This document shows positions 9,425 to 19,904 of a DNA stretch of 64,000 nt, in pieces. The stretch is from Prorocentrum cordatum (lineage: Eukaryota > Sar > Dinophyceae > Prorocentrales > Prorocentraceae): NCBI GenBank assembly GCA_963575745.1, contig CAUYUJ010019948.1, forward strand, positions 1,090,483 to 1,154,482. Direction: 5' to 3'. The notes beneath the pieces are model-generated. The model made no database searches and had not been told where the DNA came from. It saw nothing but the letters and a program-made list of their open reading frames with translations. The position numbers and the translations under genes are program-made. Position 1 is the first letter of the stretch; the number at the start of each line of letters is the position of its first letter.

Positions 9425-9690
9425 GCGCTCTTGGGGGCCTCTTGGGGGTAGTTTGTGGTGCCTCTTGGGAAGCTCTTAGGGGCCGCTTGGAAGCCTCGTG
9501 GGGGCCTCTTGGGGCTTCCTGGGTGTCTCTTGGAGGGGGCCTGGGACGTCTTGGAGGCTTCTTGGACGGTCTTGGGGCTATCTTGGGCGTTTTCGGCCGA
9601 TCTTTGGGCGACTCGGGGCCCTCTTGGGCCGTCTCGGGGGCCATCTTGGGCATTCGGACCTCATTTGGAGTGTTTTCGAGGTTTCTAGGC
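9425..9690. repeat. GGGGCCTCTTGG-type tandem array
   Basis: Irregular 12-30 nt units built on CCTCTTGGGG and GTCTTGGGG. Related arrays lie at 28345-28990, 29175-29830, 40795-41075 (inverted), 55200-55370 (inverted), 57119-57390 and 58275-58500 (inverted). Long ORFs here (PRGPQEAP-like on the opposite strand) reflect the repeat and are not genes. Bases 9690-10280 hold further weak copies and a CCCCCCGGGAC run, but no gene. Confidence 0.75.
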
Positions 9691-10279
9691 CGCCCGAGGA
9701 AAAACGAATCTGCCCCCCCACCCCCCCCGGGACCCCCCCCGGGACCCCCCCCGGGACCCCCCCCCCTGGGGAAGGGATCAAAGGGAAGGGGCTTCCCTTC
9801 GACTCGATTACGACACTGCTCGATTTTTCTCTCGCTCACGAGCTTGAGAAGGAAGCTGCAGGGAAAGGGGACGACGGAGGCGACGACCGACGGAGACGAC
9901 GACTCGAACAGCCAAGCCCCTCGCACACGCCGACAGGGTCGGCGGATTCTCCGAGAGTCCAGGAGGCCCTCTGGGATTGGCCTCCGTCGACGTGCCGTCG
10001 AGGTGAGCGTCCGTCCTGGGGATCTCTTTGGGATCCTCCTGTGCCTGCCGTGCCTTCCCCCACTCCTCCGCGCCTGCGTGGCGTTTTCCCCTCCCGCCCG
10101 CCCCCATCTTTCGACATGCCGCCGAGCTAGGCCTCCCTCCTGGGGGTCCTTTTGGGGTCCTGCTGTGCCCACTGCGCCCTTCGGAGCCCCGCGCGGGTGC
10201 CTTCGATCGGCGATGGGCCCCCCTGGCTGTGCCTCTGGCGCCGCCCCTGGCGCGCCATGGGCTCACCAGGGAGGAGCGT

Positions 10280-10345
10280 CCGACGCCGATCCAGGAAGTC
10301 CGCGCGGAGCTCCGACAGTGTAAGTTGATGTTTATGTTTATGCAG
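10280..10345. repeat. family G fragment (GATCCAGGAAGTCCGCGCGG arm)
   Basis: One arm of the element that is complete as a hairpin at 19905-20007. It is followed by GTTGATGTTTATG as in that family. Confidence 0.6.
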
Positions 10346-10545
10346 TTTTTTGTTTGTCTGACGCCCTCTTCCCCTCCTCCGTGCCTGCGTGGCCGAGGGA
10401 AGTGCGCTGAGGCCCCGCCCCTGAAGACAAGTCGTGCCCGGCCGGTGCGCTGCCCGCGGCTCCGGAGTGCCGACCGCGGCGAGCGGGAGGACGGGCGCGG
10501 GAAGAGGGGTTCTGACGATGGCGGGTGTCCGCGTCGCTTCCATCG

Positions 10546-10715
10546 GGCCGGACGAAAGGGGGGGTTACGAAATTAGCTACATGCAGCTGGTTTCGGCCCC
10601 ACCGAGGGGCCCATTCCTCGATACATCGTCGCCTCCGGCGCCGGGAGGCGCCGTGAAAATCAGCTACGTGAGCTGATTCTCAAACTCCCCCTTTGCTATC
10701 CCCCCTTTCGCCCGA
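10546..10715. repeat. dispersed repeat, family B, uninterrupted copy
   Basis: Ordered blocks: GGGCCGGACGAAAGGGGG, GCTACATGCAGCTGGTTTCG, TCCTCGATACAT, a hairpin around CCGGCGCCGGGAGG, then CAGCTACGTGAGCTGATTCT and a C-rich end. Copies lie at 22620-22820 and 63370-63725; the latter is split by an insertion exactly at TACGTG. Confidence 0.8.
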
Positions 10716-10835
10716 CCCGATTCCAGCATCCTTCGCGGATTTTTTCTGTCGTAGCGCGGCAGAGGCGATCCGCGCCCGCGTTGGGTCGAGACAGGGACGC
10801 CCTTCGAGGGATACGAGACTTCAAAAACATGCACT

Positions 10836-10965
10836 CTCGGGCCCCCCGCGGATTTCTTGGACCAGCGCTGGGGCGGCGCGTCCGGCGACGCCCCGGGCGC
10901 GCTCCGCGCGCCAGAGGAGGGGTGTCCAGAACCGATTAACGAAGTCCACGTGGACGTCCGACTCC
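10836..10965. repeat. family G related copy
   Basis: Reads GCGGATTTCTTGGACCAGCG ... GAAGTCCACGTGGACGTCCG, the two arms of a degenerate family G inverted repeat. Confidence 0.5.
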
Positions 10966-11149
10966 GCGAGCTCGTGTCTATGCTGTGTGTGCTCGGCTAC
11001 TGAGATTGCCCTCCTCCAGCTGCCATCGTGGCTCAGGCCTGCGTGGCTAACTTTCTTTATCTTTTCTCCATACCCACTGGTACACACTGGCACACACTGG
11101 CCACACACACTGGTACACACTCTAGGCCTCCCAGATGGGCTCGGAGCAG

Positions 11150-11302
11150 ATCGGATCGGAGGATCGCGCCGCATCGCCGATGCATCGGCGATAAGGTTGG
11201 ATGTGGTGCCGATTTTCTGCACGCCGACGGCGCCGATGCATCGCCGATGATCGCCGATGTATCGGTGGTGCATCGACGATGCGGCGCGACCCTCCGACCC
11301 CC
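11150..11302. mobile_element. MITE-like element, family D (ATCGGCGAT core)
   Basis: Imperfect terminal inverted repeats GGAGGATCGCGCCGCATCG and CGATGCGGCGCGACCCTCC enclose GATGCATCGGCGAT-type palindromic units. A second copy is at 61105-61240. No coding capacity. Confidence 0.7.
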
Positions 11303-11479
11303 CTACACGCTGATCCAATGCCAGCGACGCAACAAAGCGGGGTCGTCTGCGCCGACACTGGCGCGTAAGCTGCCCGCGTAAGGTCGCGCGTGAGCGCGCC
11401 TCGCCTCCAATGTGGCGTGCCGCGCCGGCGGCCCGCGCAAGCCGCCGCGCAAGGTCGCTCCGTCAACTCGCGTGCAGTG

Positions 11480-11665
11480 GAGACCCATGCCAAGAGACAC
11501 CTTGCTTGCCTCCCAGGATGCCCTGGGTTCCTTGGGGTTCGATGTCTGTACTATGGGAAAGCGCGACGTCCCCACACCAAAAATCCATGGACGTCCTGGG
11601 GTCTCAGGGTTGGGTTTCTTGTGGAAGGTTCCTTGTGGACTGGCCTCCACTGTCAGTTCCCTCTT
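11480..11665. repeat. dispersed repeat, family H
   Basis: About 180 bases (CATGCCAAGAGACACCTTGC ... TCTCAGGGTTGGGTTTCTTG) that match 21645-21830 at most positions and, partly, 23000-23200. It ends about 45 bases before the start codon of gene D. Confidence 0.7.
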
Positions 11666-11710
11666 GGATCGTCGCCCATTTGGGCGGCCTCGGCACATAG
11701 CACCTTCGAT

Positions 11711-14171
11711 ATGACCCGCATCTCTGGATGCCTGGTGTCGGCCGCTCTCGGTGGGCTGCTGCCCCCTGCGGCACGGGCCGTGCAGGTCGTGGGCACCGGC
11801 GCGCCGGCGGAGCCCGCCGCCTCCAAGAAGGGCGAGGCCGCCTCGTGGCTGCTCGAGATCCGCACGCACGGCGACGTTACGTGCACCATTCGGCGGCGAG
11901 CGAAGGGGAGAAGAGCCGGACAGGGCCACAGGACGAGGATAGATCCGTTCCAGAGCGTTCCGGAACGCTTTCCATGCGTTCCGGAACGCTTTGAGAAGCC
12001 CGCGGCGCCCGAGACATTTTCCAGAGCCGCCGGATCTCAGAGATGGTCGATTCATCCTCACCCAATGTTATCTTCGTCTTGGCTTCGGTTTAAAATGAAA
12101 AGGGGCGTGCCTTCCCAGAAGGCTCGGAAATCCCCCAGCCTTCGGAGAAGTTTTCTTAGCCTCCCCTGGAGGCAGAGGAAATTTCTCGGAAGGCGCGAGG
12201 GCTTCTGAGAAGTCCCGCCGCCTCCTGAAAAGATTCTCTCCTTCTCACTCCCCCCTCTGGCTCGCCGCCGAACCATGGAGGATGATTGCGTTGTCGGATC
12301 TGGTTTGGGCCATTGCAAGGTGAGCGTCGGAGGAGGAGTGGGTACCGATTCTGCTGCCCTTGCCATGTTTTCTTCTTTCTGGACCTCCGTGGAGGCGCTT
12401 GTGGCCACCGCTGGATTCACTTCGAAATCTTGGTCAGAACGCAACCGATGAACGGTCAGGGGAGTAGCGGTATGGGTACCTCCTGGTTTGTGCGGGATAG
12501 ACGGAAGAAAACGAGGTCGGTTGCGCGGACATTCGCACGCGAGTTTCCCGTGCCAGGTCGCGCGCAAGCGCCCTCGAATCCACGCGGTGTGTCATGCTGG
12601 CGCCCCGCGTAAGCCGCGGCGTACGGTCGGTATGTCATCTCGCGTAAGATTCGTTTGTTCCCGTCGTTCAGGTGGTCGTGGACCCATCTCAGAGGATCCC
12701 GCTGGGCAGCACCGACTCGGGGAATACTTCCTTCAACGAGTTCAACAGCACCGTGCAGTACCACCAATCGGAAATCACCATCACTGGGCATTCAACTTCG
12801 TCGCATTGGAACCTTTGCCGCTCGAAGGAAGATGCATCGGGAGTCGATTCGCATCAGCGGACAAGAAGCTTGGCGGATGTCTGTTACGAGGTCGACGGCC
12901 TCCCCGGCCTGTGTTTCCTGTGGGCTTCGCCGTGCTCTGGCGGGTGTTCCACACTCCGTCCATTCAACGAGTATTCGTCGGTCTGCCCGAATTGGTTGCG
13001 CTACGCCACTCCATCCGAGTGGTCGGTTGCGTTGCCTGACATGAATGCCCACAGGAAGATATTCTACAGCAAGTGCGCTGCTGACCTGATGGATCCATGG
13101 TGGCATCACTGCGACTACGCGAACGACTTCGCACGCGTGCCCGATGAGGGCTGGAACGAGCTGGTCCTGGTCTGCGACACTACCGTTCCCGCGATGGCCA
13201 CGACGGCCACGTCCGCGTCGTCGGCGACTGGCCCCGCTCCGACACCCATGCCGCTTCCGCCGCCTCCCGGCCCGGGGCTTGTCCCGTGCGGCCTTACCGG
13301 TGGTTACAGCGAGTGGCCAGAGGATGCAACATGCGCGAGTTGGATTCAAGGATCAGCCGTGGGTGGAGGCCCTAATGTCTTCGTTGGTACTGCGGACACT
13401 TGCCACCACTGCATCCTTATGGTCTTGAGTGCTTACCCATCCGCCAAGGGGGCCACATTCCGAACTCCTGGTTTATCCTCGCAGACTGGTGAGTGCTATG
13501 CTGAGGATGGGTGGTTTTACCCAGATGGGGACGCCGCGTGGATTACCATCCCTGTCATTGCATCCCTGCAGTACTATACCGATCTTGCCTCGGACCCTTG
13601 CAGCCCGGCCTACGGGATTACTCTGAAGCCGACTGCCGCGCCGACTCCCGCTCCGACTGCCGCTTCCATGGCACCTCCAGCTGGGGGTGCCGGCTCCGCT
13701 GTTGGGGATCCGCATCTGCAGAACATTTACGGTGAGCGGTTCGATCTGTTGAAGCCTGGCAAGCACGTTTTGATCAACATTCCACGGGACGCTGTTGTTG
13801 TTGAGACCGCGCTGCTTCGGGTAGACGCAGAGGCACGTCAAATGGGCGGAAGATGCGCAGACATGTATTTCCAAGAACTGAATATCACAGGGGCGTGGGT
13901 GGATTCGACGAAGCAGACCGGCGGTCTCTATTTCAAAGTGGACGATGTGGTCGATTCAAACATGAATTGGGAAATGTTTGGAAAGGTATCATTGAAGGTT
14001 GTCCACGCACGCACCCAGCGTGGCATACAGTACCTGAATCTGTACGTCAAACATCTCGATCGCACCGGGCTTTCCATCGGCGGGCTGCTAGGAGAAGATG
14101 ACCATTCAGAAGCAGCGGTCTCTCCCAAGGAATGCTCTCAGACCCTTTCTCTCATCCAAGGTGACTTCTGA
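11711..14171 (+). CDS. gene D: secreted protein with C-terminal GDPH (VWD-like) region, two exons
   Basis: Join of 11711-11880 and 12671-14171, 556 residues. Exon 1 encodes a signal peptide (about residues 1-23, cut after AARA) and LLEIRTHGDV. The exons meet in phase 2 across GT-AG (GTGCACC ... CGTTCAG|G), giving GDVTVVVDPSQ without a break. The mature part has an N-terminal Asn/Thr/Cys region (FNEFNSTVQYHQSEITITGH), a Cys-rich middle, a PTAAPTPAPTA linker (about 376-390) and a C-terminal module starting GDPHLQNIYGERFDLLKPGK (about 402), with CADMYFQELNITG and GLLGEDDHSEAA. GDPH is the opening of VWD-type domains. From memory, this GDPHLQN/CADMYFQELNITG module is common among predicted secreted dinoflagellate proteins. 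An AG 10 bases before the ATG (CGGCACATAG) could accept the trans-spliced leader. Role unknown; extracellular matrix or cell-surface adhesion is a guess. Confidence 0.8.
11925..12068 (-). mobile_element. MITE-like element, family C (TTCCGGAACGC), in gene D intron
   Basis: Matches the reverse complement of the 63517-63689 insertion: CGTTCCAGAGCGTTCCGGAA, CGGCGCCCGAGACATTTTCC, GGATCTCAGAGAT. A copy in the same orientation is at 50448-50625. Confidence 0.7.
12105..12275. repeat. family A repeat, in gene D intron
   Basis: TTCCCAGAAGGCTCGGAAAT ... CTTCGGAGAAGTTTTCTTAG ... GGGCTTCTGAGAAGTCCCGC ... CTCGCCGCCGAA, the complete order of family A blocks. Confidence 0.75.
12345..12480. repeat. family E repeat (TAGCGGTA..GGTACC), in gene D intron
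   Basis: Ends GGGTACCGATTCTGCT and AGTAGCGGTATGGGTACC are roughly inverted. The interior reads GGCCACCGCTGGATTCACTT and CTTGGTCAGAACGC. Related copies: 31180-31330 (inverted), 52310-52550, 60780-60930, 61275-61420, and a fragment at 62398-62460. Confidence 0.65.
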
Positions 14172-14440
14172 ATGATAGGCATCCGTCCTCCAGGCACGAC
14201 CGGCGCGCAACGGGCGGCTGCAGAGGCAAGCATTTGGTCCTCCTCCTCCTCCTCCTCCTCCTCCTCCTCCTCCTCCCCCTCCTCCTCCTCCTCCTCCTCC
14301 TGCTGCCTCCTGCGCCCCTGCACCGCCCTCGACTCCCCTCGCTCACGCGCTCGCCCCCGCATATGGGCCCCGACGCCGGACGCCCGACGCCGCCCGCGGC
14401 TTCGACGCTCGTGCCCCGGGGGCCAGGGCCCACATCGACT
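14172..14440. repeat. gene D 3' flank with (TCC)n tract
   Basis: A TCC tract at 14238-14305 begins 66 bases after the gene D stop. No polyadenylation signal of the AATAAA type was seen. Confidence 0.7.
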
Positions 14441-14830
14441 GGGCTCGGGGGCCCCCCCCAAGGGTGCGGTGACCACACCGTGCGGCGAGCCTTTGGGCTC
14501 GAGCCCTGGGCCAGCATGAAAACGGAAACGAAAACCACTGCTGAGCTCGAGCCCTGGGCCAGCATGAAAGAAGGGGTCCTGGAGTGTCTGCCGGCGTCTC
14601 CGGGCCCTCCTGCCCGTGAGGACTCCGGAGCTCGGGGCCGTCGGAGGAGAACTCGCCGGGGGCCCCCAAACGGGGTGGTGACCACACCGTGCGGTGAGCG
14701 GGTGGGGATTCGGGGTCACCGCACGGTTTTGGGGCACGGGCCTCCAGGGTCCCAAGACCGTGCGTTGACGGACCGTGCGGTGAAGTCTCTTGGGGTTCGG
14801 AGGTCGCCGCACGGTCTGTCACTGCACCGT
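14440..14830. repeat. family I repeat cluster (CCACACCGTGCGGTGA)
   Basis: Several copies of GACCACACCGTGCGGTGAGC and its inverted form, plus a 30-base direct duplication beginning GAGCCCTGGGCCAGCATGAA (14501 and 14549). Related to 22100-22310 and 7090-7125. Confidence 0.65.
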
Positions 14831-14857
14831 TTCGGGACTCCAAATTGGCTCCAAATC

Positions 14858-14987
14858 AGGGGCATGTCCTTCCACAGGAGGAACGTTCAACAATAGTCAA
14901 CAAACATATCGCGTGGGAACACTTGTTTTTCCGTTTTCCCGTTTTCGTTGGGTCCAGCATCCGCCGGTAGGAGGACACGCCCGACCT
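14858..14987. mobile_element. MITE-like element, family F
   Basis: Starts GGGGCATGTCC and ends GGACACGCCCGACC, with AGGAGGAACGTTCAACAATA inside, matching the 20217 copy. Confidence 0.6.
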
Positions 14988-14989
14988 AA

Positions 14990-16440
14990 AGCTGGCTCGA
15001 TGCCGATGTTGGCCTGGGTGATCTGATTCGGCTCCGATATTCCGACGGGTCGATGTGCGTTCCCCAGGAAGCCCGACCATCTCCCCGGGGCCGTAGTCGT
15101 GGCGGTCTTGGCGCCGCGCCTCGGGCGCCAGGGGCCCAGAGATCTCCGCAGCGATGGCGTCGCTGTCGACGACGACGTCGCCGGAGGTCCCCAGGCATCA
15201 AGTATGGGATCGAGAACAGAATCGTTTCATCCCAGAATCGATTCTCGCGTCGGATCCACGAAACATCGTAGAATGTTCGTAGATCTATCGACAGACGAGC
15301 AAAAACAGTTTCGGGGTAAGTCGATGATGTAATTAGTCGATCCCCCACTCGAAGGGTCCCCGCACGCAGGCCTCCGAGGGGCAAACACACCAGACGAACT
15401 GGATCCTCGAGCCTCGAACCTCAGCGAGAACGACGGCGGTCGCGGTCGTTGCGGCGGCGAAGAAGACGCTGGAGGACGACGGATGACGCCGACGACGCCG
15501 ACGTCTTGAAGCGGAGGTCACATCGGCCACTCGCTCTCCAGGACCCTTGCTGGGCCCCAGGACCCCAGAAGCGACTCGGGATTCAAAGCTGGCGCTTTGG
15601 AGAGAGGCTAAACCTCTGGTCGGCTGCGAACTCCGAACCTCACTCTCGCCGATCAACGATATGCAACTCGATGGGGCTCGTACTTCGCCGAGGTTCGTAC
15701 TTCGCCGAGGTTCGTACTTCACCGAACACGTGGTGAAATCCGAACCTTATTCCCGCCTCCCATCGATTCAGAAGATCCGATTGTTGGTGGGGGTAGAGCT
15801 CGGATGCTGCCACCTCAAAGCGGAGTCCCTGGACGTCCCGATCCCCTTTCCCAGGTCGTTGTTGTTGCCCCTTCTCTGCAAACCGAGACCTGCTCGCGGC
15901 GTGAACAGCATCAGGGTGAGGGTTTGGTGTGCTTATGGCCTCTGGGGTCCCTCAGGCTTGGCATCGCTCGGACGTGTGCCTTTCTGCCTCGGCGAGGTCA
16001 GTCGAGAACTTCGTGGGCCCTGGAAACGACAGGACCGGTTTTCACTGGTTCCGTTGTGCAGTTTTGTTGCTGGTTCCGACGCCGTTTTTTTACCGGTTCC
16101 GTCGCCGTTTTTCTTTTTGCCGATTCCGGCTCCAGCTCCAATCCCAGAGCCGTTTTTTGGCCGTTTCCAGTCGCCGTGTTGTCGCCGTTTCCATTTTATA
16201 CTATTTTATCGGAGGTGAGGGGGTGAGATCGAAGTGGAACGGAGAGCCCCCCTACCGGGAAATCGGTTTCGGTTTCGTGTTCGTGCGTGGGGGCGTGCGG
16301 GCGAGGCGAAGCTGCGTGGGCGGGCGAGAAGAAAGTCTCCTGTGGCTGAGACGCGGCCGGACCAAATGACTCCCTTCCGGCAACCGGTGGCCCGCGGTGT
16401 CCCGCCGGTGTCCCGCCTCAGGCTGAGGCGCGGCCGGACC
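14990..16440. other. no confident gene; short repeats
   Basis: Contains a 17-nt unit (CGTACTTCGCCGAGGTT) repeated three times at 15678-15727 and a CGCCGTTTTT/CCGGTTCC-rich stretch at 16070-16200. It also holds a 223-codon open frame (15547-16218) with no recognisable domain. That frame ends in the repeat and is not annotated as a gene. Near-identical GCGGCCGGACCAAATGACTC units lie at 16350 and 16430. Confidence 0.4.
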
Positions 16441-16513
16441 AAATGACTCCCTTCCAGGGGCTGGTGGCCCGCGGTATCCCGCTGGTGTCCCGCCGGTGTC
16501 CCGTCGGTGTCCC

Positions 16514-16514
<1 letters not shown>

Positions 16515-16597
<83 letters not shown>

Positions 16598-16906
16598 GAT
16601 GATGATGATGATGATGATGATAATGAAGTTGATGATCATGATAATAATGATGATGATGATGATGATGATGTCGATGATGTTGATAACGATGATGATGATG
16701 ATGATTATGATGATGATGATGATGATGATGATGGTATCGATGATGGTGATGGTGGTGATGATGATGATGTCCCGATGATGATGATGACGATGATGATGCT
16801 GTTGACGATGCTGATGATGATGATGGTGGTGATGGTGGTGATGATGATGGTGCCCCGATGATGATGATGTTGATGATGATGTTGCTGATGATGATGATAG
16901 TGTCCC

Positions 16907-16941
<35 letters not shown>

Positions 16942-17024
16942 GATTGATGTTGACGATCCTGATGACGTTATTGATTATGAGATGATGGTGAGATGGTGAT
17001 GATGATGATGATGATGAAGATGAA

Positions 17025-17058
<34 letters not shown>

Positions 17059-17425
17059 GTGTCCCGGTGCTGATGATGAGGTTGATGATGATGCTGTTGA
17101 TGCTGATTTTGATGATGATGGTGCCCCGGTGATGATGATGATGATGACGATGATGGTGTCACGATGGTGATAATGTTGATGATGAGGATGAGGTGATGAT
17201 GATGATTTTCAGGATGGTGGCCCGATGATGGTGCTGCTGATGCTGATGTTGATGGTGATGATGGTGTCCCGATGATGATGATGATGATGATGAGGAGGAT
17301 GGTGACGATGATGACGGTGACCCGATGATGACGATCTTGATGATAATGATGATGGTGCTGATGATGATAATGATGGTGCCCCAATGATGATGATGTTGAT
17401 GACGTGGGTCATGATGATGATGAGT

Positions 17426-17457
<32 letters not shown>

Positions 17458-17705
17458 GATGATGGTGTTTCGATGATGATGATGATGGTGTCCCGATGAT
17501 GATGATGATGTTGATGATGATGGGGACGATGATGGTGTCCCGATCATGATGATGGTAATGATGATGATGTTGATTATGATGGTGATGAGGTGATGATGAT
17601 GGTGTCCCGGTGATGATGATGATGATGATGATGATGATGCTGATGCTGATGCTGATGACGTTGATGACGATGATGACGATGATGTTGATGATGATGACGT
17701 TGATT
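16515..17705. repeat. ATG/GAT trinucleotide satellite with GTCCCG interruptions
   Basis: About 1.2 kb of GATGATGAT. A short phrase GGTGTCCCGATGATG recurs at irregular spacing, and (GATGTT) variants occur. Poly-Met, poly-Asp and poly-His/Ile frames are artefacts of the repeat. Confidence 0.95.
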
Positions 17706-17935
17706 GTGAGATCGATTGTGATATCGGTAGTGAGATCGATAGTGGGACCGAATACGAGATCGATAGTGAGATCGATCGTGAGATCGATAGTTAGATCGAA
17801 TGTAAGATCGATAGTCAGTTCGATTGTGAGATCGATCGAATGACATAGATTGAGTAAGATCGATGGTGAGATCGATCGAGCGAGACCGACAGTGAAATCG
17901 ATAGTGAGATCGATCGTCAGACCGATCGAGTGAGA
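17700..17935. repeat. GAGATCGATAGT tandem repeat
   Basis: About 12 nt units GAGATCGATAGT and GAGATCGATCGT, about 17 copies, directly abutting the ATG satellite. The minus-strand frame reads IDLTIDLTID. Confidence 0.9.
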
Positions 17936-18122
17936 CGTTGGTTCCTCCCCCCCCCCGAACCTCCTTATCACCCGAAGGGTGGTCGTATAGGTAGAGACAT
18001 GTTTGCGGAAGCGGTGAAACAACGGCCCTGCCCTTTCGGGGGCCCTCTAAGGTCCAGAAGTATCTTGAAGCATCTTGCTGCGAAAAGTACACGCGCAAGA
18101 AATCGAAACACGCACGGGGAAG

Positions 18123-18461
18123 GGATGTCCGAGCGATGGTTAGTCCAGCCTGACGCCGCCTCAAGCCCGCTGGCGCCATACAGTCGGGGCCCTGAAGAAG
18201 GAACCCTTTTCGTTGGGGAGGGGCTCCGTGTTCCTTAAGTATTTCGCAGCTCGCCTTGGATTTCCCTTAGGTTTTCGATACGAAATCGAAGTTCAACTCA
18301 TGGAAAATAGGGGCCTCGTTTCTTATTTAGGGTTTCTCAGGTCAACGCCTCGACTGTACCTCAGGGTTCCTTATTTAGGGCTCCTGATTTAGGGTTTCTT
18401 AGGGATGCCCGAGCGATGGTTAGTCCAGTCTGACGCCGCCTCGAGCCCGCTGGCGCCATAT
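18123..18461. repeat. 58-bp direct repeat with TTTAGGG-bearing spacer
   Basis: The segment GGGATGTCCGAGCGATGGTT ... CCGCTGGCGCCATA at 18123-18180 recurs at 18404-18459 with few changes. The spacer holds three TTTAGGG heptamers (18320-18400). No gene seen. Confidence 0.6.
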
Positions 18462-18639
18462 CTCGAGCGTGCAGGGCAGGCCACGAGTGCGAGCGCCGGC
18501 CGGCTCGCCCGGAGCCCTGGCGGAGAGGGGCGCGCCGCCAGAGGGCGGCGCCGGTGGCCCGGGTCGACGTCTGACGGTCCCGGCCCACGGCGAGGGCCCC
18601 CAGAGGCCGAAGACGGGGGAGATCGGCGGCGAGCGGAGG

Positions 18640-18810
18640 GGGGAGGAGGAGGAGGAGGAGGAGGAGGAGGAGGAGGAGGAGGAGGAGGAGGAGGAGGAGG
18701 AGGAGGAGGAGGAGGAGGAGGAGGAGGAGGGAGGGAGGAGGAGGGAAGGAGGAGGAGGAGGAGGAGGAAGAGGAGGAGGAGGAGGAAGAGGAGGAGGAGG
18801 AGGAGGGGAA
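18640..18810. repeat. (GGA)n tract
   Basis: About 170 bases of GGA units. The flanking 18469-18640 frame (either strand) is Arg/Gly/Pro-rich and could be a short exon, but no splice sites decide it. Confidence 0.9.
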
Positions 18811-19116
18811 GGAGTGGGTAGTGTGATTAGCCTCGCCCCCTTTACCCCGTCCCCCACGGGCGCAGACCGAAGACGGGGAAGATCGGCGGCGAGCGAATGG
18901 GGGAGGGGATCGGGGGCGGAAAAGAGGGGGGTGATGACTAGGGGGGGTGGATTTCATGGCGGGGGCCATGATATTTCCCCAGCTCTCATGGCGCCTCTTC
19001 TTGTTTCATGACGTCCCTGGCCCCCCCGCTGGGCCGCGCACATGCCGCCGGTCATGATTTGCACCCCCCCCCCTCTTGGACACCCCCCTCTTGGCCGCTC
19101 CCGAGGGGAGGTGAGA

Positions 19117-19290
19117 CGAGGAAGGCCTTCTCAGAAGTCGGCGGGGCTTCTCAGAAGCCTTCCGGTCTTCTGAGAGGTTCGATGTGTCTTCGGGGGGGGA
19201 GAAGGAATTTCCTCAGAAGGCTGGGGGACATCCGAGCTTTCTGAGAGGGCCTCCTCCTTCTCACTTCCACCCCAGGCTCGCAGCCGAGGA
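19117..19290. repeat. family A repeat
   Basis: GCCTTCTCAGAAGTCGGCGG ... TTCTGAGAGG ... TTTCCTCAGAAGGC ... GAGCTTTCTGAGAGGGCCTC ... CTCGCAGCCGA. Confidence 0.75.
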
Positions 19291-19520
19291 GAACCGTAGA
19301 AACTTGATCTGTTCAGTATGCTGGAGGTCCTGGGTCGTGGAAGCGGGGTGCTCGCTCTGGCGCCACGGGAGTTTGGCGCGACATCGGCGCTGGTGCTTCG
19401 GGGCGCTCGTCGCGGAGCTCGGGCACCTGGCCCCTCGGCGCAGCTGCGCACGGGGCCTGCCGGCAGGTCGAGAGAGCACTCAGGCCCCCGGGGACCAGGA
19501 CACGGACTCATTTCACCGAG

Positions 19521-19660
19521 GCGCGTTCCATTACTCGCAAAGTGCGTACTCGCAAACGTGCGAAAAACAACATGTCTCCCTTGTATGTCATGGTTTCTAA
19601 GTCTCCCGCGGCGGATCCAGGCCATTTGCGAGTAGTTCCTTTGCGAGTCGTGGAACGCGC
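19521..19660. mobile_element. MITE-like element with 22-bp TIRs (GCGCGTTCCA..ACTCGCAAAG)
   Basis: The left end GCGCGTTCCATTACTCGCAA and the right end TTGCGAGTCGTGGAACGCGC are inverted repeats with two mismatches. A second inner pair (ACTCGCAAACG / CATTTGCGAGT) is nested inside. 140 bp, no ORF. No target duplication is obvious. Confidence 0.65.
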
Positions 19661-19904
19661 TTGTCTATAACCAGGAAATTGGCAAGTCGGGGATACGACA
19701 TCCTTTCTCGCAAAGTCAGATCTGGTCGTTCGTTGAAGGTTCTGTTCTGCAGCTCTGTAGGATTCGGGTCTATGTCCAGGTCTATAGGGTGTGTTTGCCA
19801 TGCTTTTTGAGGGTTTGCGTCCGGGTGTATTCCGGAAGTGTTGCAGGGCAGTTCTTGCTTCGTGCTGCCGTCTGGAAATAATGGTTTCGAGGGGTGCTGG
19901 ATAA

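Larger units (their letters stand above)
11881..12670 (+). other. intron of gene D, GT-AG, 790 nt, filled with repeats
   Basis: GT donor (AC|GTGCACC) and a pyrimidine-rich acceptor (TCGTTTGTTCCCGTCGTTCAG|G). It contains a family C element (11925-12068), a family A element (12105-12275) and a family E element (12345-12480), in that order, covering more than half of its length. Confidence 0.7.

Noticed and set aside
15547-16218. 223-codon ORF on the plus strand
   Set aside because: No domain, no splice or leader acceptor, Pro/Phe-rich end generated by a local CCGTTTTT repeat. Length is within what chance allows at this GC content.
16443-17850. Poly-Met, poly-Asp and poly-His/Ile proteins
   Set aside because: Direct translations of the ATG/GAT satellite in different frames.
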